From NCBI GenBank assembly GCA_905235315.1, contig CAJOLG010000040.1:1-16209 (forward strand): a stretch of 16,209 bases of DNA, given 5' to 3'. Numbering within the stretch: the stretch's first letter is position 1; each line of letters begins with the position of its first letter. Under the pieces are notes generated by a model. That model did not search any database, was not told where the DNA came from, and saw nothing but the letters and a program-made list of their open reading frames with translations. The position numbers and the translations under genes are program-made. The DNA is from an uncultured Solobacterium sp. (GTDB taxonomy: Bacteria; Bacillota_I; Bacilli_A; Erysipelotrichales; Erysipelotrichaceae). Shown one piece after another: positions 7,491 through 14,122 of this stretch.

Positions 7491-8611
7491 TCTCTGAATT
7501 CCGGCTTTGAGCCGAAATTGTGATGCAGTTTGCGAAGTGCCTTGTTCTCCAGCTGGCGGATCCGTTCCCGCGTAACATTGCACTCCTTTCCGACTTCCTC
7601 CAGTGTATGGACATTCCCGTCATCGAGGCCGAACCGCATCCGCAGGATCTTCTGTTCGCGCTCATTCAGGGTCTTCAGAATCCGGTCGATCTCTTCCCGC
7701 AGGAACTGATTGTTCGCATAGTCCTCCGGGTTGATTGTCGTGGTATCCTCGATAAAATCCTGCAGGGTGGAGTTTTCTTCCTCCCCTGCGGGCGTTTCGA
7801 GACTGACCGGGTCCATCGCAATCTTGAGAATCTCATCGACCCGTTCCGGCGTCATGCCTTCGATCCGCGCAGCGATTTCCGCACTCGTGGGCTCTTTGCC
7901 GAGCTCCTGAAGAAGTTCTTTCTCCATGCGTTTGACCCGCATGATCTGCTCGCCCATATGAACCGGCAGACGGATGTCTCTTGCCTGGTCGGCAATTGCG
8001 CGCATCATCGACTGGCGGATCCACCAGGTCGCATACGTGCTGAACCGGAATCCCTTTGTATAGTCAAACTTGTCCACTGCCCGCATCAGGCCCATGTTTC
8101 CTTCCTGAATCAGGTCCTGGAGCGACAGCCCGCGCTTCATATAGCGCTTGGCGATCGATACGACAAGCCGCAGGTTTGAATTGATCAGAAGCTGCCTGGC
8201 CTCTTCATCCCCTTCTGCCGCACGCTTTGCGGTTTCCCGCTCCTGTTCCGCGGTAAGCAGCGGAATACTGCCGATCTCCTGCAGGTAGATACGCACACTG
8301 TCGGCCGTCTGGGTACGGCGCCCGCTTTCCTGATACGGTTCGGGTGTTGTCTCTTCCTCCGTCTGTACCTCTTCTTCGTCCTCCTCATCCTCAAGGAGAA
8401 TATCTTCTGTCGGGCTGATAAAAATATCCTGCTCATTGCAGAACTCAAAAAGCGCATCCTGTTCTTCTTCGCTGAGATTGGATTTCTCGGCCTGTTCCTG
8501 AAGCTCTTCCGCGCTGATCGGCTCGCCGGATTCATTCCGGCGCGCCACTTCCGCTTCCAGTTCTTCAAGCGTCCGGAACGCGTTTTCATTTTGTTTCTTC
8601 TTTTCCGCCAT
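7478..8611 (-). CDS. rpoD: Primary RNA polymerase sigma factor, RpoD/SigA
   Basis: The main sigma factor directs RNA polymerase to housekeeping promoters. I place the start at 8611 (MAEKKKQNEN), because AAGGAG lies 6 bases before that ATG. The upstream in-frame ATG at 8647 would add 12 residues, lacks a ribosome site and lies within the promoter region. This gives 377 residues, close to B. subtilis SigA. Visible regions are an N-terminal part with an acidic stretch (about 73-92), region 1.2/2.1, and region 2.2 for core binding (DLIQEGNMGLMRAVDKFDY, 166-184). Region 2.4 for the -10 box follows (FSTYATWWIRQ, 190-200), then region 3 and the region 4.2 helix-turn-helix (TLEEVGKECNVTRERIRQLE, 336-355). 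The usual upstream partner dnaG is absent; rpmE is next door instead. It has its own promoter and terminator. Confidence 0.95.
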   Translation of the reverse strand: MAEKKKQNENAFRTLEELEAEVARRNESGEPISAEELQEQAEKSNLSEEEQDALFEFCNEQDIFISPTEDILLEDEEDEEEVQTEEETTPEPYQESGRRTQTADSVRIYLQEIGSIPLLTAEQERETAKRAAEGDEEARQLLINSNLRLVVSIAKRYMKRGLSLQDLIQEGNMGLMRAVDKFDYTKGFRFSTYATWWIRQSMMRAIADQARDIRLPVHMGEQIMRVKRMEKELLQELGKEPTSAEIAARIEGMTPERVDEILKIAMDPVSLETPAGEEENSTLQDFIEDTTTINPEDYANNQFLREEIDRILKTLNEREQKILRMRFGLDDGNVHTLEEVGKECNVTRERIRQLENKALRKLHHNFGSKPEFRDWKE

Positions 8612-8645
8612 CCGGTACTCCTTCCCTTCTGACCTGTCAGGTTTC

Positions 8646-8654
8646 ATTTTACCA
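8646..8654 (-). promoter_or_regulatory. Extended -10 promoter of rpoD
   Basis: The minus strand reads TGGTAAAAT, an extended -10 form, 34 bases before the chosen rpoD start. No convincing -35 box is present. It lies between the rpmE terminator and rpoD, as expected for a separate transcript. Confidence 0.5.
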
Positions 8655-8693
8655 CAACCGCCTCATTTCCCTGTATTCACCGGTTTTCCGAAA

Positions 8694-8716
8694 GAAAACC
8701 CCTCATCGCTGAGAGG
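8694..8716 (-). terminator. Intrinsic terminator of rpmE
   Basis: On the minus strand CCTCTCA pairs with TGAGGGG (one G-U pair) around a GCGA tetraloop of the stable GNRA class, followed by TTTTCTTTC. It lies about 30 bases after the rpmE stop. Confidence 0.75.
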
Positions 8717-8747
8717 TCTGCTTTTCCGATTATCCGGCCGGGTATGC

Positions 8748-8951
8748 TTACTTGAGTCCGTATTTCTTGTTGAACTTCTCGACACGACCCTGCGCCTGTG
8801 CGAATCTCTGACGTCCGGTGTAGAACGGATGGCAGTTCGAGCAGGTGTCAACCTTGATCTCCTGGAGTGTGGAACCCGTTACGAATTCACTGCCGCAGCT
8901 TGTGCATACGACCTTGCACTCATAGAACTTCGGATGGATGTCCTTTTTCAT
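8748..8951 (-). CDS. rpmE: 50S ribosomal protein L31, zinc-binding form
   Basis: L31 sits on the large ribosomal subunit and bridges to the small one. The 67-residue protein starts MKKDIHP and has the zinc-binding cysteine set C16, C19, C37 and C40 (CTSC and CSNC), so it is the C+ form that holds zinc, not the zinc-free paralogue made in zinc starvation. SNCHPFYTG (residues 38-46) is the family signature. A GGGAG site lies 8 bases before the ATG. The gene has its own likely promoter overlapping the end of murA, a structured leader of about 50 bases, and a terminator, so it can be transcribed alone. It follows murA, as in Bacillus, where glpX and rho lie between them. Confidence 0.97.
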   Translation of the reverse strand: MKKDIHPKFYECKVVCTSCGSEFVTGSTLQEIKVDTCSNCHPFYTGRQRFAQAQGRVEKFNKKYGLK

Positions 8952-8969
8952 ATGTTCGTCTCCCTTCTG

Positions 8970-8994
8970 CCTTGAGCCTCATGCGTGCCCAAAG
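8970..8994 (-). promoter_or_regulatory. Hairpin in the rpmE leader
   Basis: In the rpmE leader RNA, CUUUGGGC (complement of 8987-8994) pairs with GCUCAAGG (complement of 8970-8977) in an 8-bp stem with two G-U pairs and a 9-base loop. It lies between the predicted start site and the ribosome site. It may be an L31 autoregulatory element of the ribosomal-protein-leader kind, but I cannot match a known motif with certainty. Confidence 0.35.
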
Positions 8995-9007
8995 AAAGTG
9001 CTTTTGT

Positions 9008-9037
9008 AATATATCATGCCGGTTCGCTCTCAGGCAA
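9008..9037 (-). promoter_or_regulatory. Promoter of rpmE
   Basis: On the minus strand TTGCCT (9032-9037) and TATATT (9008-9013) are separated by 18 bases, and TGA precedes the -10, giving an extended form. The -35 box overlaps the murA stop codon region. The leader to the rpmE ATG would be about 50 bases. Confidence 0.55.
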
Positions 9038-10301
9038 GTGTTTCTTCCGTTTTTTCTCTCCGGATCACCGCACCGAGGCTGCGAAGCTTGCCGTCGATAT
9101 TATCATATCCGCGGTCGATATGGTAAATGTCATGAATCTCGGTCTCGCCTTCCGCAAGCAGACCGGCAATGACCAGAGCCGCCCCGCACCGAAGGTCGGT
9201 CGCGGTCACCCGGTCGCCATACAGCCTGGAAGGGCCTTTCACCACACATTTTCCGTTATAAAGTTCAATATTCGCACCCATGCGCTGCAGTTCGAGACAA
9301 TGCTTGAACCGCTCCGTATAAATCGTATCCGTAACTTCGCTGATGCCTTCCACCTGGGTCAGCAGCGCGGTAAGCGGCTGCTGGAGGTCGGTCGCAAACC
9401 CGGGATACGGCTTTGTGGTAACATCCGTCGCATGCATGTGATCCGAATGGCGCACCTGGATCCAGTCAACCCCGATTTCAAGATCAGCGCCCATCTCCTG
9501 CAGTTTGGAAGTCAATGCTTCAATATGCTTGGGAATGACATTGTTGATGCGCATCTCATCTGCGCACGCCGCCGCCATGATCACAAAGGTGCCTGCCTCG
9601 ATCCGGTCGGGAATGATTTCGTGATAGCAGCCCTGAAGCTGTTTCACGCCCTCGATCGTGATCACGTTGGTGCCCGCACCGCGGATATTGGCACCCATGT
9701 TGTTGAGCAGGGTCGCCACATCGATGATCTCCGGCTCCTTGGCCGCATTTTCAATGACCGTGCGCCCTTCCGCATAAACCGCAGCCATCATGATATTGAT
9801 CGTTGCGCCGACGGAAGAGATATCCAGGAAGATCTTGGTTCCCCGCAGATGATCCGCCTTGATCGTATAGCAGCCCTTTTCATAGTCCACGGTCGCCCCG
9901 AGCGCCTCAAATCCCTTGATGTGAAGGTCGATCGGCCGCGGCCCGAGGTAACATCCGCCCGGCATCTTCATCCGGACATAGCCGTACTTGCCCAGCAGCG
10001 CACCCATGAAGTAATAGGAAGCGCGCAGCTTGGTGATAACATCCGCGTCAAGATCCGTATTCTTCATACAGGAAGGATCGATAATCAGATGGTCTTCCTT
10101 CTCCGTCACTTCACACCCGAGGATGCGCAGAATCTTACTGAGGGAATCCACATCCGCGATCTCCGGAACCCCGCTGATCGTGACCGGTCCTCCGGCCAGA
10201 ACCGCGGCCGGTATCAGAGCGACAGTCGCGTTCTTCGATCCGGATACTTTTACTTCACCGTTCAGACGGTGTCCGCCTTCAATCTTTATTACTTCCCGCA
10301 T
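9030..10301 (-). CDS. murA: UDP-N-acetylglucosamine 1-carboxyvinyltransferase
   Basis: MurA moves enolpyruvyl from phosphoenolpyruvate to UDP-GlcNAc, the committed first step of peptidoglycan precursor synthesis in the cytoplasm. It is the fosfomycin target. The 423-residue length is normal. Catalytic residues are visible: Lys23 and Asn24 (SGSKNA), Cys117 in MPGGCYLGPRPID (the residue fosfomycin alkylates, present here), Asp305 (GFATDLQQP) and Arg397 (IDRGYDNIDGKL). The start overlaps the end of the HAD gene by 13 bases, with AGGAGG 8 bases before the ATG inside that gene, so the two are coupled. Many Firmicutes have two MurA copies; only one is in this window, and its gene order resembles B. 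subtilis murAA, which lies between fbaA and rpmE. Confidence 0.96.
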   Translation of the reverse strand: MREVIKIEGGHRLNGEVKVSGSKNATVALIPAAVLAGGPVTISGVPEIADVDSLSKILRILGCEVTEKEDHLIIDPSCMKNTDLDADVITKLRASYYFMGALLGKYGYVRMKMPGGCYLGPRPIDLHIKGFEALGATVDYEKGCYTIKADHLRGTKIFLDISSVGATINIMMAAVYAEGRTVIENAAKEPEIIDVATLLNNMGANIRGAGTNVITIEGVKQLQGCYHEIIPDRIEAGTFVIMAAACADEMRINNVIPKHIEALTSKLQEMGADLEIGVDWIQVRHSDHMHATDVTTKPYPGFATDLQQPLTALLTQVEGISEVTDTIYTERFKHCLELQRMGANIELYNGKCVVKGPSRLYGDRVTATDLRCGAALVIAGLLAEGETEIHDIYHIDRGYDNIDGKLRSLGAVIRREKTEETLA

Positions 10302-10951
10302 CGGTCTTCCTCCTCGAGTATATAGTCTGCCATCTGCGCAGCATTCATGACAATCTTATGCGCACCGGACTGATCCTGGCGGAAGCGGTCATCCTTCCGC
10401 GCGATTACCGTCATGCCGGCCCGTTTTCCCGCCAGAATACCGGGAGCGCTGTCTTCATAGACGGCACATTCCTCCGGTTCTGCGCATAGTTCTGCGGCTG
10501 CCCTGAGATAGATCATCGGATCCGGTTTGGGACGTTCCAGCGTTTCGGCCGAAATCACACAGGGAAAGTACTCCCGGATGCCCATTGCGTCAAGACTTGA
10601 CTGAATGACTTTCGGCGAATTGCTGGAGCAGCATGCCATCCGGATCCCGGCCTGTTTCAGGCGTTCCAGCGTCTCCGGGATATCCGGAAACATCGCCGAA
10701 CGGTAATCCAGCGGATGCGACCGGAGCTTTTCGATCCAGCGCTGCCGGATCTGGTTCCTTGTCCAGGCTCCATCCAGCAGATTATAGAGAATCTGCCAGG
10801 TGCCGTCGGCTGTCGTTCCGACTACCGCCATAATCGGTTCTTCCGGGCCGGTGTACCCGAGTTCCCGCATGACCTGAATCGTGATGTCCATATAAAAGCC
10901 TTCGCTGTCATAAAGAATCCCATCCATGTCAAACAGAACCGCTTTTTTCAT
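10289..10951 (-). CDS. HAD-superfamily hydrolase, beta-phosphoglucomutase-like
   Basis: A 220-residue HAD phosphatase or phosphomutase. Motif I is FDMDGILYDSE, with nucleophile Asp8 and general acid Asp10. Motif II is CCSSNSP, motif III the Lys in RPKPDP, and motif IV YEDSAPGILAGKRAGM, which binds magnesium. Between motifs I and II lies a helical C1 cap of the kind found in phosphoglycolate phosphatases and beta-phosphoglucomutases (subfamily IA). These enzymes act on small phosphorylated metabolites; the exact substrate cannot be deduced. It is the first gene of the unit containing murA and overlaps murA by 13 bases. It occupies the position between fba and murA that tal holds in Bacillus. 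GGGAG about 9 bases upstream supports the ATG at 10951. Confidence 0.88.
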   Translation of the reverse strand: MKKAVLFDMDGILYDSEGFYMDITIQVMRELGYTGPEEPIMAVVGTTADGTWQILYNLLDGAWTRNQIRQRWIEKLRSHPLDYRSAMFPDIPETLERLKQAGIRMACCSSNSPKVIQSSLDAMGIREYFPCVISAETLERPKPDPMIYLRAAAELCAEPEECAVYEDSAPGILAGKRAGMTVIARKDDRFRQDQSGAHKIVMNAAQMADYILEEEDRCGK

Positions 10952-10971
10952 GAGTTTCCGCTCCCGGGGTT

Positions 10972-11000
10972 ATTCTACTTGAATTTATACACAAAGCCAA
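10972..11000 (-). promoter_or_regulatory. Promoter of the HAD-murA unit
   Basis: On the minus strand TTGGCT (10995-11000) and TAGAAT (10972-10977) are 17 bases apart, each close to the sigma-A consensus. It lies just past the fba terminator, and the leader would be about 14 bases. Confidence 0.65.
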
Positions 11001-11014
11001 CCGCGGAACCGGTC

Positions 11015-11044
11015 AAAAAAAGGAGAACTCCGATGAAGTTCTCC
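11015..11044 (-). terminator. Intrinsic terminator of fba
   Basis: A perfect 8-bp stem, GGAGAACT (11022-11029) with AGTTCTCC (11037-11044), and a 7-base loop are followed on the minus strand by seven T residues (11015-11021). It lies about 21 bases past the fba stop. Confidence 0.88.
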
Positions 11045-11065
11045 CTTGTCTGATTCGTCCGGCAA

Positions 11066-11932
11066 TTATGCCTTGTTGTCGGAGCCGAATGCCTTGATCA
11101 GTTCGATGGTCTTGGCGATGATTGCGTCTGCGCCCGGTTTCAGGAGCTTACGGGGATCATAGCCCTTGCCTTCGAGATCCTTGCCGGCTTCGATGTACTT
11201 ACGGGTAGCGTCCGCAAATACCAGCTGGAGCTCAGTGTTTACGTTGATCTTGGAGACGCCCATGGAAATCGCCTTGGATGTCTGATCGAACGGGATACCG
11301 GAGCCGCCGTGCAGAACGAGCGGTTTGCCGTCAACAGCCTTGTTGATCTCATCCAGACGCTCGAAGTTCAGGCCGGCCCAGTTTGCCGGATATTTACCAT
11401 GGATGTTTCCGATGCCTGCAGCGAGGAAGTCTACGCCAAGCGCAGCGACCTGTGCACACTCATTCGGATCTGCGAGTTCGCCGTTGGATGTAACGCCGTC
11501 TTCGGTTCCGCCGATACCGCCGACTTCACACTCAACCGAAACACCGCGGGAGTGAGCGAGCTCAATAATTTCCTTGGATTTTGCCATGTTCTCTTCGAAA
11601 TCGAAGTGAGAACCGTCAAACATAACGGATGTGAATCCGGCTTCGATGCAGGCTTTTGCGCCTTCATAGGTACCGTGATCGAGATGGAGCGCAACCGGAA
11701 CAGTGATGCCCATGGAATCATGGAGATCCTTAACGAGGTCCACAACCATCTTGTAGCCGCCCATATACTTGGCTGCACCTTCGGAAGCCTGAATCATTAC
11801 CGGTGCTTTCGCCTCTTCCGCAGCTGCGAGAATGCACTTTGTCCACTCCAGATTGTTCGTGTTGAACGCACCGATCGCATAGTGACCCTCATGAGCCTTC
11901 TTAATCATTTCTGTTGCAGAAACCATTACCAT
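11066..11932 (-). CDS. fba: Class II fructose-1,6-bisphosphate aldolase
   Basis: This zinc enzyme cleaves fructose 1,6-bisphosphate to glyceraldehyde 3-phosphate and dihydroxyacetone phosphate in glycolysis, and runs backward in gluconeogenesis. The 288-residue protein starts MVMVSATEMI, aligned with the B. subtilis FbaA start (MPLVSMTEML), which supports the ATG at 11932. AGGAGG lies 11 bases upstream. The HLDHG motif holds catalytic Asp85 and zinc ligand His86. Further zinc ligands are His178 (GNIHGKY) and His208 (LHGGSG). GSG and NVNTELQ in the C-terminal part bind substrate phosphate. It appears to be a single-gene transcript between the rpoE and fba terminators. A possible -10 (TAAAAT, complement of 11980-11985) has no clear -35. 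The codon bias leaves long open frames on the other strand. Confidence 0.97.
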   Translation of the reverse strand: MVMVSATEMIKKAHEGHYAIGAFNTNNLEWTKCILAAAEEAKAPVMIQASEGAAKYMGGYKMVVDLVKDLHDSMGITVPVALHLDHGTYEGAKACIEAGFTSVMFDGSHFDFEENMAKSKEIIELAHSRGVSVECEVGGIGGTEDGVTSNGELADPNECAQVAALGVDFLAAGIGNIHGKYPANWAGLNFERLDEINKAVDGKPLVLHGGSGIPFDQTSKAISMGVSKINVNTELQLVFADATRKYIEAGKDLEGKGYDPRKLLKPGADAIIAKTIELIKAFGSDNKA

Positions 11933-12025
11933 ATCGCAATTATCCTCCTTTATTTGCCATATTTTTAATTGGTGGTTTTATTTTATCGCGTTTTTTCCCC
12001 GTTGCATAGCAAAACAAATCCATCG

Positions 12026-12046
12026 GAAAAGGGCCGAAACCGGCCC
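12026..12046 (-). terminator. Intrinsic terminator of rpoE
   Basis: GGGCCG (12031-12036) pairs with CGGCCC (12041-12046) around a 4-base loop. On the minus strand it is followed by TTTTCC. It lies 8 bases past the rpoE stop. Confidence 0.75.
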
Positions 12047-12054
12047 CTTGTCAA

Positions 12055-12381
12055 TCAATACTCGTCATCACCCTTCGGCAGGTCAAGGACATCTCCGTCC
12101 TCGTATTCTTCGATTTCGTCGTCCTCATCGATATCCGTTTCCGTGGTGACTTCTGTATAACTGCGCCTGCTTCGAAGATCCCATTTATTCCCTTTCAGGG
12201 ATGCGAACCTGTGATCTTCCATGAGTTCGGCGTAGAACTGCCGCTTTTTGCGGCTCATCTTTTCCTCGGGAATTTTCATTGATTTCGCAACATCCGCCCA
12301 GAGTTTCGGGAAGTCAACTTCCTTCTTCCGCTTGGACATGATGTTGTATGCAGTATCTGTCATTGTTACCTTCGTGCTCAT
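12055..12381 (-). CDS. rpoE: RNA polymerase delta subunit, short form
   Basis: Delta is a Firmicutes-specific RNA polymerase subunit that increases recycling and promoter selectivity. The 108-residue protein has an N-terminal HARE-HTH domain (residues about 8-75; DTAYNIM, then RQFYAELMEDHRFASLKGNKWDLRSR). An acidic, disordered tail follows (ETDIDEDDEIEEYEDGD, then a few more residues). The tail is about 30 residues, far shorter than the tail of about 90 in the 173-residue B. subtilis protein. A GGAGGGG site lies about 12 bases before the ATG at 12381. An internal ATG at codon 7 is possible but has a poorer site. It is a single-gene transcript with a near-consensus promoter and its own terminator. 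The pyrG gene that usually follows is absent; fba comes next. Confidence 0.9.
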   Translation of the reverse strand: MSTKVTMTDTAYNIMSKRKKEVDFPKLWADVAKSMKIPEEKMSRKKRQFYAELMEDHRFASLKGNKWDLRSRRSYTEVTTETDIDEDDEIEEYEDGDVLDLPKGDDEY

Positions 12382-12426
12382 AATTGTTATATGCCCCTCC
12401 AGATATTAACAACCATCCGGCAATGA

Positions 12427-12441
12427 ATGAGTGTAACTCAT
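12427..12441. repeat. Inverted repeat at the rpoE transcription start
   Basis: ATGAGT and ACTCAT are perfect inverted arms separated by GTA. The element begins about one base past the predicted transcription start of rpoE. It could be an operator, or a 5'-terminal hairpin that protects the mRNA. Confidence 0.45.
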
Positions 12442-12448
12442 GCAATTA

Positions 12449-12477
12449 TTTATACGCAAGTATTATTTCAGTGTCAA
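12449..12477 (-). promoter_or_regulatory. Near-consensus sigma-A promoter of rpoE
   Basis: On the minus strand a perfect TTGACA (12472-12477) and TATAAA (12449-12454) are exactly 17 bases apart. This is the best housekeeping promoter in the window. The leader to the rpoE ATG is about 60 bases. Confidence 0.85.
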
Positions 12478-12503
12478 TACGCATTTTTACATTCAAGCAT
12501 ACC

Positions 12504-12902
12504 TCAGGCACGAAGGTCTGTGCCTTCCGGTGTCCCGAACCGGAACACCAGTTCGAGGTCGGTTACGGGGCTGCTGTCCTGAAGGAGACGGTAGCGGAAA
12601 CGGATTTCTTCCTCTTCCCACGCAAACTCCGTCAGTTCGCTTGTGAAACGCAGTGTCCCGACCATGGTCGTAACCTCTGCCTCCCCGCTTCCCGCATACG
12701 GCAGAACGATCCGGCTTTCGGTTTCCCCGCGGTGAATCAGGATCACTTCCTGTTCGTTTCGCTCCAGGATATCCGTTCCGGAAAACGGCAGGCATTCCCG
12801 CGCGGACACAAACCGGTCTCTGCGGATTGCCGGCCCATTGATAAAGATTTCCGATGTGCCCTCGAGATGATCCCGTCTCTCGGCGGTCAGATGCGTGATC
12901 AT
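12504..12902 (-). CDS. DUF1934/YwiB-like beta-barrel protein
   Basis: A 132-residue soluble protein without a signal peptide or membrane span. The alternating charged and hydrophobic pattern (EVTTMVGTLRFTSELTEF, then RFRYRLLQDSSPVTDLELVFRF) suggests an all-beta barrel. It resembles the C-terminal half of B. subtilis YwiB (DUF1934), where a TPLGKFEMETET-like strand is followed by LSYRLTLNGD. The function of that family is not established to my knowledge. The start overlaps the stop of the HD-domain gene by 4 bases (ATGA), so translation is likely coupled. No clear terminator follows; only a GC-rich inverted repeat around the stop is seen. The family call rests on remembered similarity. Confidence 0.55.
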   Translation of the reverse strand: MITHLTAERRDHLEGTSEIFINGPAIRRDRFVSARECLPFSGTDILERNEQEVILIHRGETESRIVLPYAGSGEAEVTTMVGTLRFTSELTEFAWEEEEIRFRYRLLQDSSPVTDLELVFRFGTPEGTDLRA

Positions 12903-14122
12903 AACAGGCCGCGGATCTCCTTGGGATAGTAGATTCTATCATCCCGCAGCTGTCTGCCGCGGACCAGGCTCTGTACGATATTGGAAGCTTCCGAGAGCTC
13001 CTTGATTTCCCCGCCGTGCAGGCGCACCCGGATCGCATTGCCGGCCGAAACCCGATACGGAATATATACCCGCTGGCCGACATCGTCACTGGCAAGGTAA
13101 TAGGCCGGATCATAGCCGGCTGCTTCCAGCGCGGCCGTCACGTTCCGCCGGTTTTCCTCCGTATCCTCCATGTAATCAAACAGCCTGCGGTCAAGGATCC
13201 TTGACGCAAGATCGGCGGTAATACGGTCCCCGCAGCGGCTCAGCACTTCAAACGCATAATTGCAGGAGTATTCATCCAGCACAAAGTAGTCTTCCAGGCT
13301 CAGCACGCCGCCCTCGATCAGCGGTTTGAATTCCGGAATCGACTGCGGCATATGCCCGGCTTCATTCAGATCCCGCAGCCGGTCGAACAGTTTCGACAGG
13401 ATACATTCAAAACTTCTTGCGCCGGGATGATAGTAAATCTGCCAGTAACTGTGATAGCGGGCCATTACATAGTCAATCGCATAGACGCCGCTTTCCTTGA
13501 CGACGACCAGGTCGTCTTCCACCCGCAGGGTCCGCAGGATCCGTTCCAGGTCAAAATGCCCGTAGGAGGTTCCGGTGAAATAGGAATCCCTGAGCAGATA
13601 GTCCATCCGGTCTGCGTCCAGCTGCGCGGAGATCAGCTGCGGCAGGAGCGGGTTCTCTGACTGGTGGCGGATCACATCCGCGACCTCATGGGAGAGGCCG
13701 GGAGCGGCTGCCTCCAGAATCCGGGTCACTTCGGTATCTTCTTCAATGATCCGGCAGGTGTAATCCTCATGCGTGCCGCCGACCACCTTCTCAAAGGCAT
13801 GGGAATAGGGCCCGTGTCCGATATCGTGGAGAAGCGCAGCGGCCATCACCGTTACTTTTTCCCGTTCATTGAGCGCCCGGGCAAGATCCGGCACTTCCGT
13901 GATCATGCGCCGGACGATCTCATAGACTCCGAGCGAATGCGAGAACCGGCTGTGATCTGCCGTATGGTAGACCATAAACGCTCCGCCGAGCTGGCGGATC
14001 CGCCGCATTCTCTGCATCCAGGCGGTGTTGATCAGCCGCCAGATCACTTCGTATTCCACCCGGACATCCGCATGAACCGGGTCACGCAGAACTTTTACTT
14101 CATCCGTTTTCTGAAACGTCAT
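12899..14122 (-). CDS. HD-domain phosphohydrolase, YwfO-like
   Basis: I start this 407-residue protein at 14122 (MTFQKTDEVK), because GGAGG lies 9 bases upstream and the family begins with a KVLRDPVHADV-like block. An upstream in-frame ATG at 14299 would add 59 residues that merely mirror ispF in another frame. HD-domain metal ligands are visible: His62 (RFSHSLGVYE), His99-Asp100 (LLHDIGHGPYSHAFE) and Asp169 (QLDADRMDYLLRDS). SYFTGTSYG follows. This is the dGTPase-related group that includes B. subtilis YwfO and E. faecalis EF1143, reported to hydrolyse nucleoside triphosphates. A role in dNTP pools is therefore likely, but the substrate is unknown here. It overlaps the end of ispF by 23 bases and the next gene by 4, so the three genes form one operon. 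Confidence 0.88.
   Translation of the reverse strand: MTFQKTDEVKVLRDPVHADVRVEYEVIWRLINTAWMQRMRRIRQLGGAFMVYHTADHSRFSHSLGVYEIVRRMITEVPDLARALNEREKVTVMAAALLHDIGHGPYSHAFEKVVGGTHEDYTCRIIEEDTEVTRILEAAAPGLSHEVADVIRHQSENPLLPQLISAQLDADRMDYLLRDSYFTGTSYGHFDLERILRTLRVEDDLVVVKESGVYAIDYVMARYHSYWQIYYHPGARSFECILSKLFDRLRDLNEAGHMPQSIPEFKPLIEGGVLSLEDYFVLDEYSCNYAFEVLSRCGDRITADLASRILDRRLFDYMEDTEENRRNVTAALEAAGYDPAYYLASDDVGQRVYIPYRVSAGNAIRVRLHGGEIKELSEASNIVQSLVRGRQLRDDRIYYPKEIRGLL

Noticed and set aside
6332..7510. A 392-codon plus-strand open frame
   Set aside because: It is antisense to prfA, whose PxT and GGQ motifs are clear. Codon bias of the real gene leaves the complement open.
8612..8647. Longer rpoD start giving 12 extra residues
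   Set aside because: The upstream ATG overlaps the -10 box and lacks a ribosome site, whereas AAGGAG stands 6 bases before the ATG at 8611.
8985..10325. A 446-codon open frame on the plus strand
   Set aside because: It lies antisense to murA, which has every catalytic residue. The antisense product has a shadow composition rich in His, Arg and Ile and no recognisable motif.
12500..12540. Terminator at the end of the YwiB-like gene
   Set aside because: GGCAC and GTGCC arms flank a loop near the stop codon, but competing pairings exist and no T-run follows.
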